Of a stretch of 18,637 nt of DNA, positions 1 to 6,468 are shown one piece after another. The notes under the pieces are model-generated. The model was not told the origin of the DNA. It made no database searches and was given only the letters and a program-made list of their open reading frames with translations. Within the stretch, counting starts at the first letter, position 1; the number at the start of each line of letters is the position of its first letter. This stretch comes from UBA6183 sp034676125. GTDB lineage: Bacteria; Bacteroidota; Bacteroidia; UKL13-3. The translations under genes were made by a program, and so were the position numbers. The stretch is taken from NCBI GenBank assembly GCA_034676125.1, contig JAUCCO010000061.1, positions 1-18,637 of the forward strand, read 5' to 3'.

Positions 1-1310
1 TAAAAGGTGACTCGGGCATCCAAGGTTTGCAAGGAATTGCTGGATTAAAAGGTGATTCTGGAATCCAAGGTTTACAGGGAATAGCAGGATTAAAGGGAGA
101 TTCAGGTATTCAAGGTTTGCAAGGAATAGCGGGACTAAAGGGAGATTCAGGTATTCAGGGTCTGCAAGGAATTGCTGGCATAAAAGGTGACTCGGGCATC
201 CAAGGTTTGCAAGGAATTGCTGGATTAAAAGGTGATTCAGGCATACAAGGCTTACAAGGAATTGCGGGACTAAAAGGTGATTCGGGTATTCAGGGATTGC
301 AGGGCATCCAAGGTTTACAAGGAATTGCAGGTATTAAAGGTGACTCAGGTATACAAGGATTGCAAGGAATTGCGGGTATAAAAGGTGATTCAGGCATACA
401 AGGATTACAAGGAATTGCAGGTATTAAAGGCGACTCGGGTATTCAAGGTCTGCAAGGTGTTGCTGGAATTAAAGGTGATTCAGGCATTCAAGGATTGCAG
501 GGTATTGCTGGTATAAAAGGTGACTCTGGTATTCAAGGTTTGCAAGGAATTGCTGGAATAAAAGGTGACTCAGGTATACAAGGATTGCAAGGAATTGCGG
601 GTATAAAAGGTGACTCGGGAATTCAAGGATTGCAAGGAATTGCAGGAAATAAAGGTGATTCTGGACTCCAAGGAGTTCAAGGATTGCAAGGTATTGCAGG
701 AATTAAAGGCGACTCTGGTATTCAAGGTTTACAAGGAATAGCGGGACTAAAGGGAGATTCAGGAATACAGGGTATACAAGGAGTAGCTGGAATAAAAGGC
801 GACTCGGGAATCCTAGGCTTGCAAGGTATACAAGGAGTAGCTGGCATAAAAGGTGACTCGGGAATTCAAGGATTGCAAGGTATTGCAGGAAATAAAGGTG
901 ATTCAGGCATTCAAGGATTGCAGGGTATTGCTGGTATAAAAGGTGACTCTGGTATTCAAGGTTTGCAAGGAATTGCTGGAATAAAAGGTGACTCTGGCAT
1001 CCAAGGTTTACAAGGAATTGCAGGAATTAAAGGCGACTCAGGTATACAAGGATTGCAAGGAATTGCGGGTATAAAAGGTGACTCAGGTATACAAGGATTG
1101 CAAGGAATTGCGGGTATAAAAGGTGATTCAGGCATACAAGGATTACAAGGAATTGCAGGTATTAAAGGCGACTCGGGTATTCAAGGTCTGCAAGGTGTTG
1201 CTGGAATTAAAGGAGATTCGGGAATACAAGGATTGCAAGGAGTAGCTGGATTAAAAGGTGATTCAGGCATCCAAGGTCTGCAAGGAATTGCAGGAGTTAA
1301 AGGCGATACA
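1..1310 (+). repeat. 45-bp tandem repeat array (collagen-like coding repeat)
   Basis: About 28 in-frame units of 45 bp, each encoding five Gly-X-Y triplets. Three units carry in-frame extensions (6, 3 and 3 residues) near 300, 670 and 820. Unit variants are not random: positions 1-57 recur at 181-237, about 95 bp near 478 recur near 900, and about 130 bp near 343 recur near 1081. This indicates expansion and exchange of multi-unit blocks. It is coding DNA, not CRISPR, because there are no unique spacers. Confidence 0.93.
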
Positions 1311-1742
1311 GGAACAAATGCAGTTGTAGCATTTGCAGATTTTTATGCGATGATGCCAGGAAACAACGCAAGTACTATTGCCGTTGGATCAGCCGTTGAT
1401 TTTCCTCAGAATGGGCCTTCAAACAGTATTATTACCAGAATAAATAATAGCCAATTTAACCTACCAGCAATTGGTACTTATATGGTTACTTGGCAAGTAA
1501 GTGTAGATGAACCTGGCCAATTAATTTTAAAAATTAACGCAACAGAACTAAGCTCTACATTAATTGGAAGAGCAGCTGCAACAAGTCAAATTAATGGAAG
1601 CAGGATAATTACAACTACATTAGTAAATAGTGTTTTAAGTGTTGTTAATCCCACTGGAAATTCTACAGCACTTACCATCACTCCAAATGCCGGTGGAGCA
1701 AACGCAGTTTCTTCTTCAATTGTAATTATGAGAATTTTATAG
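1..1742 (+). CDS. Collagen-like repeat protein with BclA-type C-terminal domain (5' end outside window)
   Basis: The frame is open to the left edge (codons start at position 3), so the true start lies upstream; the TTG at 27 sits inside a repeat and is not a credible start. Up to about position 1310 the protein is almost pure Gly-X-Y, built from some 27 copies of a 15-residue unit of the type GIQGLQGIAGLKGDS. The unit has no proline but carries one Lys-Gly-Asp per copy, a pair known to stabilise collagen-like triple helices through inter-chain salt bridges. The last 140 residues (from TNAVVAFADFYAMMP to the C-terminus) resemble the C1q/TNF-like C-terminal domain of BclA-type bacterial collagen proteins, with FPQNGP, IGTYMVTWQVSV and NSTALTITP as landmarks; such domains trimerise and nucleate the helix. 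A surface fibre is the likely product. No T9SS tail is present and the export signal is not visible. The domain assignment is from memory of the family. Confidence 0.85.
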   Translation, partial: KGDSGIQGLQGIAGLKGDSGIQGLQGIAGLKGDSGIQGLQGIAGLKGDSGIQGLQGIAGIKGDSGIQGLQGIAGLKGDSGIQGLQGIAGLKGDSGIQGLQGIQGLQGIAGIKGDSGIQGLQGIAGIKGDSGIQGLQGIAGIKGDSGIQGLQGVAGIKGDSGIQGLQGIAGIKGDSGIQGLQGIAGIKGDSGIQGLQGIAGIKGDSGIQGLQGIAGNKGDSGLQGVQGLQGIAGIKGDSGIQGLQGIAGLKGDSGIQGIQGVAGIKGDSGILGLQGIQGVAGIKGDSGIQGLQGIAGNKGDSGIQGLQGIAGIKGDSGIQGLQGIAGIKGDSGIQGLQGIAGIKGDSGIQGLQGIAGIKGDSGIQGLQGIAGIKGDSGIQGLQGIAGIKGDSGIQGLQGVAGIKGDSGIQGLQGVAGLKGDSGIQGLQGIAGVKGDTGTNAVVAFADFYAMMPGNNASTIAVGSAVDFPQNGPSNSIITRINNSQFNLPAIGTYMVTWQVSVDEPGQLILKINATELSSTLIGRAAATSQINGSRIITTTLVNSVLSVVNPTGNSTALTITPNAGGANAVSSSIVIMRIL

Positions 1743-1756
1743 TATTTAAAAACGAG

Positions 1757-1800
1757 CAAAAAAAATCCCCGATAGCCTATAACTAACGAGGATTTTTTAA
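1757..1800. terminator. Bidirectional intrinsic terminator between convergent genes
   Basis: AAAAAATCCCCG (1760-1771) pairs with CGAGGATTTTTT (1787-1798) with one mismatch, flanked by A and T runs, so it can end transcription in both directions. It lies 18 bp after the collagen gene stop and also serves the minus-strand gene at 1952. It is nearly identical to the terminator at 3435-3473. Confidence 0.8.
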
Positions 1801-1824
1801 ATAAATATTATTAAGTTAAAATTA

Positions 1825-1951
1825 TACCGAAATCACATTCAATATAGTCCAATTACGGCTTTGGCCTCATTAAACTATTTTCATGTAGCATCGGCATTAC
1901 CATTGTAAAATTATTTTTTTAGTTTGGACTAAAAACTAATTACAATTGGTA
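1825..1951. mobile_element. MITE-like element, copy A (127 bp) with TTA target duplication
   Basis: A non-coding element beginning TACCGAAAT and ending CAATTGGTA, flanked on both sides by TTA (1822-1824 and 1952-1954). Its two ends match as imperfect 28-bp inverted repeats, strongest at TACC and at TAGTCCAA. The right part (1898-1951) is a hairpin of about 23 bp with a 6-nt loop. A second copy of about 90% identity lies at 13949-14074. The paralogous 3' end at about 3470-3510 has the same flanks with a single TTA and no element, so it serves as an empty site. No transposase is encoded. A 3-bp TNA-type duplication would fit mobilisation by an IS5/IS1031-type enzyme, but that link is inference. 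Confidence 0.8.
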
Positions 1952-3223
1952 TTAATTTTTAACAAATTTTTGTCTTACAATTTTACCTTGGTTTTCAAAA
2001 GATAAAAAGTAAATTCCTGTGGTTAAATTTTCTACATTGATGGTGTTATTGTTAAGCACATCTGTTTTCACCAATTTACCTGTAATGTTATAGATAGATA
2101 CAATAGTATTTAAAGCAATATTTCCGCTTAAAGTAATGGTGCTGCTAGTTGGGTTAGGGTATAAACCAATAGTTTCTATGGCCACATTATTAATACCAAC
2201 TGGAGCGACACCAATACGTCTATATGCATCAGTTTGCCATGCATTATTAACCCACTTATATATTAACCCACTTGTTAATTTACCACCAGTATAAGTAATA
2301 ACAGATTTGTCTTCATTAACCCACTGTGTGCCATCCCAATTTTTTTCAATCATTTCTGTAACTTCACTTCCTGTATAAGTGTATTCATTATAACTTTCTG
2401 GTTCAAGGCCCCCAACGCCATTAAAATAGCTAACCTTTCTAGTAATATTACTACCTGTGTAATAAAAAGAATCTGCCTGACTAGTCTCCCAATTCGGGTC
2501 GTTAAAACGTTCATCCAAATGTGTGGTTAAATTATTATTAGCATCATATGTATAAGTGTGGCGCTCGTCATTTCCCCAAGCATCATTTTCGTAATTAAAT
2601 AATACAGCTTCTGTTATTTTGCCATTACTATTATATGTAAAAGAAATTTTGTTGGTAAGAGCTGAAATGCCCATGAAACTTCTAGATGTTATTCTATCGC
2701 TTATTAAACCACCGGCATTATAAACAATCGAATCTTGAGTGTTAAATGAAAACCAATTACCACCCTGATTTGCAGAATCAATACTAGATACTGGCAAATA
2801 TTTTCCGCTACCATCGTAGGTGTATGTATAGGTTGCTATGTAAAGCGGCTCACCCATGCTATACATCTCTGCGTGTCTGCTTGTTACTTTATTTTGGGCA
2901 TTATAAGTAAATGATTGTTTTACACTAAACCTTCCCGCCCAACTATTGCTTGCGGTATCCCACTCTTCATTACCAAACTCAAGCTGATTACCTTGCGCAT
3001 CTTGAATTCCTGTTGTTTTTGTATTGTTTACCCATACTCCATTAATTTTTTCCTCTTGAAGCAACATACCACTTTTTAACATCATTTTTCCTAATGGATC
3101 GCTTGTAAAAGAAAGGTCCCAAGCAGGCTCTTTAATGGGGTCTAAAAACCCGGGTAATTGTGCAAAAACATTATTACCAACCACCAAGGTTAAAGCAATA
3201 AAACTTAAGTAAATTTTTTTCAT
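1952..3223 (-). CDS. T9SS-exported protein with YD-like repeats (paralogue 1)
   Basis: 423 aa. A signal peptide (residues 1-21, MKKIYLSF... VFA before Gln22) directs export to the periplasm. Residues 351-423 are a Por secretion system C-terminal sorting domain (YPNPTSSTITL, VSIYNITGKLVKT, GIYFLSF, KFVKN), which in this phylum sends proteins through the outer membrane via type IX secretion. The middle contains recurring Tyr/Phe-rich strands such as FTYNSNGKI and YTYDANNNLT, reminiscent of RHS/YD repeats and suggesting a beta-rich surface or secreted protein. No catalytic motif is recognisable. It is a tandem paralogue of the gene at 3496-4764, closest at the signal peptide, the LPGFLDPIKEPAWD segment and the sorting domain. 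Its TAA stop is also the target duplication of the MITE-like element that follows it. Function unknown. Confidence 0.9.
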   Translation of the reverse strand: MKKIYLSFIALTLVVGNNVFAQLPGFLDPIKEPAWDLSFTSDPLGKMMLKSGMLLQEEKINGVWVNNTKTTGIQDAQGNQLEFGNEEWDTASNSWAGRFSVKQSFTYNAQNKVTSRHAEMYSMGEPLYIATYTYTYDGSGKYLPVSSIDSANQGGNWFSFNTQDSIVYNAGGLISDRITSRSFMGISALTNKISFTYNSNGKITEAVLFNYENDAWGNDERHTYTYDANNNLTTHLDERFNDPNWETSQADSFYYTGSNITRKVSYFNGVGGLEPESYNEYTYTGSEVTEMIEKNWDGTQWVNEDKSVITYTGGKLTSGLIYKWVNNAWQTDAYRRIGVAPVGINNVAIETIGLYPNPTSSTITLSGNIALNTIVSIYNITGKLVKTDVLNNNTINVENLTTGIYFLSFENQGKIVRQKFVKN

Positions 3224-3245
3224 TTTGAATTATATTAAATGGTTA

Positions 3246-3253
3246 CAAATGTA
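3246..3253 (-). promoter_or_regulatory. Bacteroidota -7 promoter box for paralogue 1
   Basis: On the minus strand this reads TACATTTG, matching TAnnTTTG, about 22 nt before the ATG. The box and the following TAACCA are conserved at the same place in front of paralogue 2. No clear -33 element is visible. Confidence 0.6.
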
Positions 3254-3434
3254 TTAATACTTTTTAGATTTTACGTGATAATAGACATGTTTTCGGCTCA
3301 AAAAGGTATTAAGAGATATTAAGACTATACGTGTTTACAAACAAATACTCAGAATTAATGAGTGCTATTTTGAATAATAAATTAAATCAATAGTAAGCCT
3401 TACCCCGCTTTAATTGTAGCCCAATTCAAAACAA

Positions 3435-3473
3435 AAAAAATCCCCGATAGCCTATAACTACCGAGGATTTTTT
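3435..3473 (-). terminator. Intrinsic terminator of paralogue 2
   Basis: AAAAAATCCCCGATAG (3435-3450) pairs with CTACCGAGGATTTTTT (3458-3473) around a 7-nt loop. The two mismatches become G-U wobbles in the minus-strand RNA, so the 16-bp stem is intact in that orientation. It lies about 20 bp past the stop of the gene at 3496 and is a copy of the terminator at 1757. Confidence 0.82.
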
Positions 3474-3495
3474 AAATAAATATTATTGAGATAAA

Positions 3496-4764
3496 TTAAT
3501 TTTTAACAAACTTTTGTCTTACTATTTTACCTTGGTTTTCAAAGGTTAAAAAGTAAATGCCATTGTTTAAATTTTCTACATTAATGGTATTGTTGTTCAA
3601 CATATCAGTTTTCACCAATTTACCTGTAATGTTATAAATAGATACAACAGTGTTTAAAGCTATATTTCCGCTTAAAGTAAGTGTGTTGCTTGTTGGGTTT
3701 GGATATATGCCAATAGTTTCTTTAACCACATTATTAATACCAACTGGAGCGATACCAATACGTTTGAAATGATCGGTTTCCCATGCATTATTTGTCCACT
3801 TATAAATTAACCCACTAGCCAATTTGCCGTTAGTATAAGTAAGCACAGTTTTGTCTTCATTTACCCACTGGCCATTAATCCATTCTTTAGTAATCAATTC
3901 AGTTATGTCATTTCCTGTATAGCTGTATTCTCTATACTCATCTGGCAAAAGAGTGCCATTTTGGTCCTTGTAGCCAACTCTTTTTGTCATTTTTGCTCCA
4001 TTGTAATAGAAAGAATCCATCTCTTCGGTCTCCCAGTTTGGATCGTTAAAGTTTTGATGAAAATAAGTTAAATTATTGTTTGCATCATACATGTAAGTAT
4101 GGCGTTCATCATTTTCCCAAGCATTATTATCATAATCATAAATCATTGCTTGTGTTAATTTACCATTTCCATCGTAAGTAAAAGAAATTTTAGTGCTAGG
4201 TGCTGATATGCCCATTATGTTTCTAGATGATATTCTTTCTCCTATTAAACCGTTACCATTATAAACAATCGAATCTTGGGTGTTAAACGTTAACCAATTA
4301 CCTCCTTGGTTTATAGAATCATAGCCAGTTACGGGCAAGTATTTTCCGTTTGCATCATAAGTATATGTTAGGCCTGAAATATAATTTTGTTCGCCCATAA
4401 AATATACACCAGCACGCCTGCTTGTTACTTTGTTTTGGGCATTATATGTAAATGATTGTTTAATATTTATTTGTTCAGCCCAACTATTGCCAACGGTATC
4501 CCATTCATCGCTACCAAACTCCAGTTGATTAGCTTGGGCATCTTGAATACCCGTGGTTTTTGTTTTGTTTCTCCAAACTCCGTTTGCTTTTTCCTCCTCC
4601 AGAATTACACCGCTTTTTAACATTAAGGCCCCTAATGGGTCTTTTGTAAAGGAAATGTCCCAAGCAGGCTCTTTAATGGGGTCTAAAAACCCGGGTAATT
4701 GTGCAAAAACATTACTACTTGCCATCGTGGCTAAAGTAATAAAACATAAGTAAATTTTTTTCAT
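3496..4764 (-). CDS. T9SS-exported protein with YD-like repeats (paralogue 2)
   Basis: 422 aa, same architecture as its neighbour: signal peptide (residues 1-21, ending VFA before Gln22), a Tyr-rich repeat body (YTYDANGKYLPV, SFTYDGNGKL, YMYDANNNLT, YSYTGND) and a type IX secretion sorting tail over the last ~73 residues (IYPNPTSNTLTL, GIYFLTF, KFVKN). The ends of the two paralogues are much more alike than their middles, which differ by scattered substitutions and small indels; this fits a duplication followed by divergence of the exposed part. Gene, promoter box and terminator were copied as one unit. The 3' end keeps the single TTA that is duplicated around the element in paralogue 1. No enzymatic motif seen; function unknown. 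Confidence 0.9.
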   Translation of the reverse strand: MKKIYLCFITLATMASSNVFAQLPGFLDPIKEPAWDISFTKDPLGALMLKSGVILEEEKANGVWRNKTKTTGIQDAQANQLEFGSDEWDTVGNSWAEQINIKQSFTYNAQNKVTSRRAGVYFMGEQNYISGLTYTYDANGKYLPVTGYDSINQGGNWLTFNTQDSIVYNGNGLIGERISSRNIMGISAPSTKISFTYDGNGKLTQAMIYDYDNNAWENDERHTYMYDANNNLTYFHQNFNDPNWETEEMDSFYYNGAKMTKRVGYKDQNGTLLPDEYREYSYTGNDITELITKEWINGQWVNEDKTVLTYTNGKLASGLIYKWTNNAWETDHFKRIGIAPVGINNVVKETIGIYPNPTSNTLTLSGNIALNTVVSIYNITGKLVKTDMLNNNTINVENLNNGIYFLTFENQGKIVRQKFVKN

Positions 4765-4787
4765 TTGGATTTGTATTTAATTGGTTA

Positions 4788-4795
4788 CAAAAGTA
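4788..4795 (-). promoter_or_regulatory. Bacteroidota -7 promoter box for paralogue 2
   Basis: Minus-strand reading TACTTTTG fits TAnnTTTG and is followed by TAACCAATTAAAT, as in front of paralogue 1. The ATG lies about 23 nt downstream. Confidence 0.6.
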
Positions 4796-4867
4796 TTATT
4801 AGTATTTAATTATTTTTTAAAATTATTAACGAGTATAAAAATAAACGTATAAAAAAACAAACACCCT

Positions 4868-5638
4868 TTAAGTTTTATCAATAGCCGAATTGCGCCATTT
4901 AAAATATAAATACACACCCAAAAGCAGTATAAAAAGCGATATAAATTGGGAGTGGCTACATAATCCGTTAAACAAATATCCTCTTTCTTCGTCTCCTCTA
5001 TAGGTTTCGGTAATAACCCTTATGATAGGATATAATAATAAGTAAGTAACAAAAAGCTGCCCATCAAACCGTTTAAAGTGCTTTAAAACGAGTAAAATAA
5101 TCAACAATAAAAAAATTGCAGCGGCTTCATAAAGCTGTACTGGATGTAAACCGCAATTTATTGGTGCTGCAATATGCTTGTTTGTATAAACCACACTAAA
5201 CATGCCCTCATATGGCTTACCATAGCAACAGCCAGCTAAAAAACACCCTACACGACCAAATATGTGCACAATGCAAGTAACTACCGCTATAATATCTAAC
5301 ATTAACCTTTGTGGCAACTTATGTTTTCGCATAAACCAAAACAATACTCCAAAACAAAAGACCAATGAACCATAAAATACAAACCCGCTACCTGATAAAA
5401 GTAGACTGGGTTTACTTGCATATTTTACAGGATTTTCAAAAAACAAAAACACCTTTCCGCCTACAAATGCGGCAATAATGATGTATATTACCAAGCTGTT
5501 TATCATGGTTTCGGTTAAGCCAATTTGTTGTTTGCCAACCTTAAATAAATATATAACGGCAAAGGCTATTCCTAAGCCAATTAATAAACCATACGCATAA
5601 ACTTTTAAGCCAAAAAACTGAAATATTATTGGATACAT
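4868..5638 (-). CDS. Prolipoprotein diacylglyceryl transferase (Lgt) family membrane protein, divergent active site
   Basis: 256 aa with about seven hydrophobic membrane segments. Lgt family landmarks are an N-terminal Tyr-Gly-Leu-Leu-Ile-Gly segment (16-21), GRVGCFLAGCCYG (128-140), HPVQLYE (165-171) and a C-terminal YRGDEERG (213-220). Lgt moves diacylglycerol from phosphatidylglycerol to the lipobox cysteine of prolipoproteins in the inner membrane. Compared with the E. coli enzyme as I remember it (GGLSFHGG and GRIGNFINGELWG), the essential His103 position is Tyr (GSGFVFYG, 83-90), and Asn146, Asn149 and Glu151 are Cys, Ala and Cys. This CCYG variant recurs in a subfamily often annotated as Lgt; whether it is an active transferase or a paralogue with another lipid-linked role is open. 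It is probably transcribed alone: no gene lies upstream on this strand and a promoter-like sequence precedes it. Confidence 0.8.
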   Translation of the reverse strand: MYPIIFQFFGLKVYAYGLLIGLGIAFAVIYLFKVGKQQIGLTETMINSLVIYIIIAAFVGGKVFLFFENPVKYASKPSLLLSGSGFVFYGSLVFCFGVLFWFMRKHKLPQRLMLDIIAVVTCIVHIFGRVGCFLAGCCYGKPYEGMFSVVYTNKHIAAPINCGLHPVQLYEAAAIFLLLIILLVLKHFKRFDGQLFVTYLLLYPIIRVITETYRGDEERGYLFNGLCSHSQFISLFILLLGVYLYFKWRNSAIDKT

Positions 5639-5656
5639 TGCGCTAAAAATTTAATA

Positions 5657-5685
5657 CAAGGTATAAAATAAACCTTAAACCCAAA
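5657..5685 (-). promoter_or_regulatory. Putative promoter of the Lgt-family gene
   Basis: On the minus strand, TTTG (5685-5682) is followed after 18 nt by TACCTTG (5663-5657), one T short of the TAnnTTTG -7 box. The spacing is near the 19 nt usual in this phylum, and the ATG follows about 18 nt later. Confidence 0.35.
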
Positions 5686-5976
5686 TTACGCATTGGAAAT
5701 GCATAATCGATATAGAAACTGTAAATCAGTTTTATGCAAAACTGCTAACATTTTCTTTGCCGAGGCTTCGGCACGGGATTTACCCAACTAAATCAAGTAG
5801 TTCAATTTTTCAAATCTTCTATTGATTAATTTGGGTTTAACATTTGTTTCGTTTATGGCTTAATTATTGAAATTAAAACTATTGTTAAAGCTGCATTACT
5901 TATTAGCTATAGAATACCACTAAGTGCTTTTAATTAAACAGATAACATACATTTAACCGTTTTTAAATAAAAAGCC
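5686..5976. other. Non-coding divergent intergenic region
   Basis: This region lies between the divergent Lgt-family gene and dut. I see no credible gene. The only structure is a small GC hairpin, GCCGA-GGCT-TCGGC (5759-5772), without a T tract. The rest is AT-rich, and regulatory sites for both neighbours may lie here. Confidence 0.5.
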
Positions 5977-5984
5977 TATTTTCG
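5977..5984 (+). promoter_or_regulatory. Possible -7 box of the dut operon
   Basis: TATTTTCG resembles TAnnTTTG with one change and lies 14 nt before the ATG at 5999. If it is used, the mRNA would have a very short leader, and the GTG at 5984 could not be the start codon. No -33 TTG at the right spacing. Confidence 0.3.
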
Positions 5985-5998
5985 TGCGGTTATCTACT

Positions 5999-6430
5999 AT
6001 GCAAATTAACATTATAAATAAGTCAGGTCATGCCTTGCCCACATATCAAACAGCGTTTGCCGCAGGTATGGATTTATGTGCTTTTTTACCAGAAGCAATT
6101 TTACTAAAGCCAATGGAAAGAATGCTTGTGCCAACCGGCTTGTTTATAGAAATACCAATGGGTTACGAAGCACAAATAAGACCCCGCAGTGGTTTGGCGT
6201 TTAAACATGGTATAACAGTGCTTAACTCGCCAGGAACAATTGATGCAGATTATAGGGGCGAAATTAAGGTATTGTTAATTAACCTTGGAAACGAGGATTT
6301 TGAAATTAAACATGGTGAGCGAATTGCACAAATGATAATCGCTAAACATGAAACCATAACTTGGCAAGCTGTAACAGAATTGGGTAGTACCCAAAGAGGC
6401 GAAGGTGGATATGGCAGCACTGGAAAATAA
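5999..6430 (+). CDS. dut: dUTP diphosphatase
   Basis: Hydrolyses dUTP to dUMP and diphosphate, keeping uracil out of DNA and feeding dTMP synthesis; a cytoplasmic homotrimer. All five trimeric dUTPase motifs are present: AGMDL (22-26), RPRSGLA (61-67), the GTIDADYRGE motif with the catalytic aspartate (79-88), GERIAQ (106-111) and the Gly-rich C-terminal arm RGEGGYGSTG (133-142). The ATG at 5999 gives 143 aa, the usual family length. An in-frame GTG at 5984 would add five residues (MRLST) unlike family N-termini, and it overlaps a possible promoter box. It is the first gene of a plus-strand cluster; the next gene starts 38 bp downstream. Confidence 0.96.
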   Translation: MQINIINKSGHALPTYQTAFAAGMDLCAFLPEAILLKPMERMLVPTGLFIEIPMGYEAQIRPRSGLAFKHGITVLNSPGTIDADYRGEIKVLLINLGNEDFEIKHGERIAQMIIAKHETITWQAVTELGSTQRGEGGYGSTGK

Positions 6431-6468
6431 ATATTAAACTCAATTTAAACGTTGTAAAAATAAACGAT

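Noticed and set aside
1..1310. Regular 45-bp repeats suggesting a CRISPR array or satellite
   Set aside because: There are no unique spacers; the array is one open frame encoding Gly-X-Y and continues into a folded domain.
5759..5772. GCCGAGGCTTCGGC hairpin as a terminator or riboswitch part
   Set aside because: The stem is only 5 bp, it lacks a T tract, and it lies upstream of both divergent genes.
5984..5998. GTG start for dut adding MRLST
   Set aside because: ATG 5999 matches the usual dUTPase N-terminus and length, and the GTG overlaps a likely promoter box.
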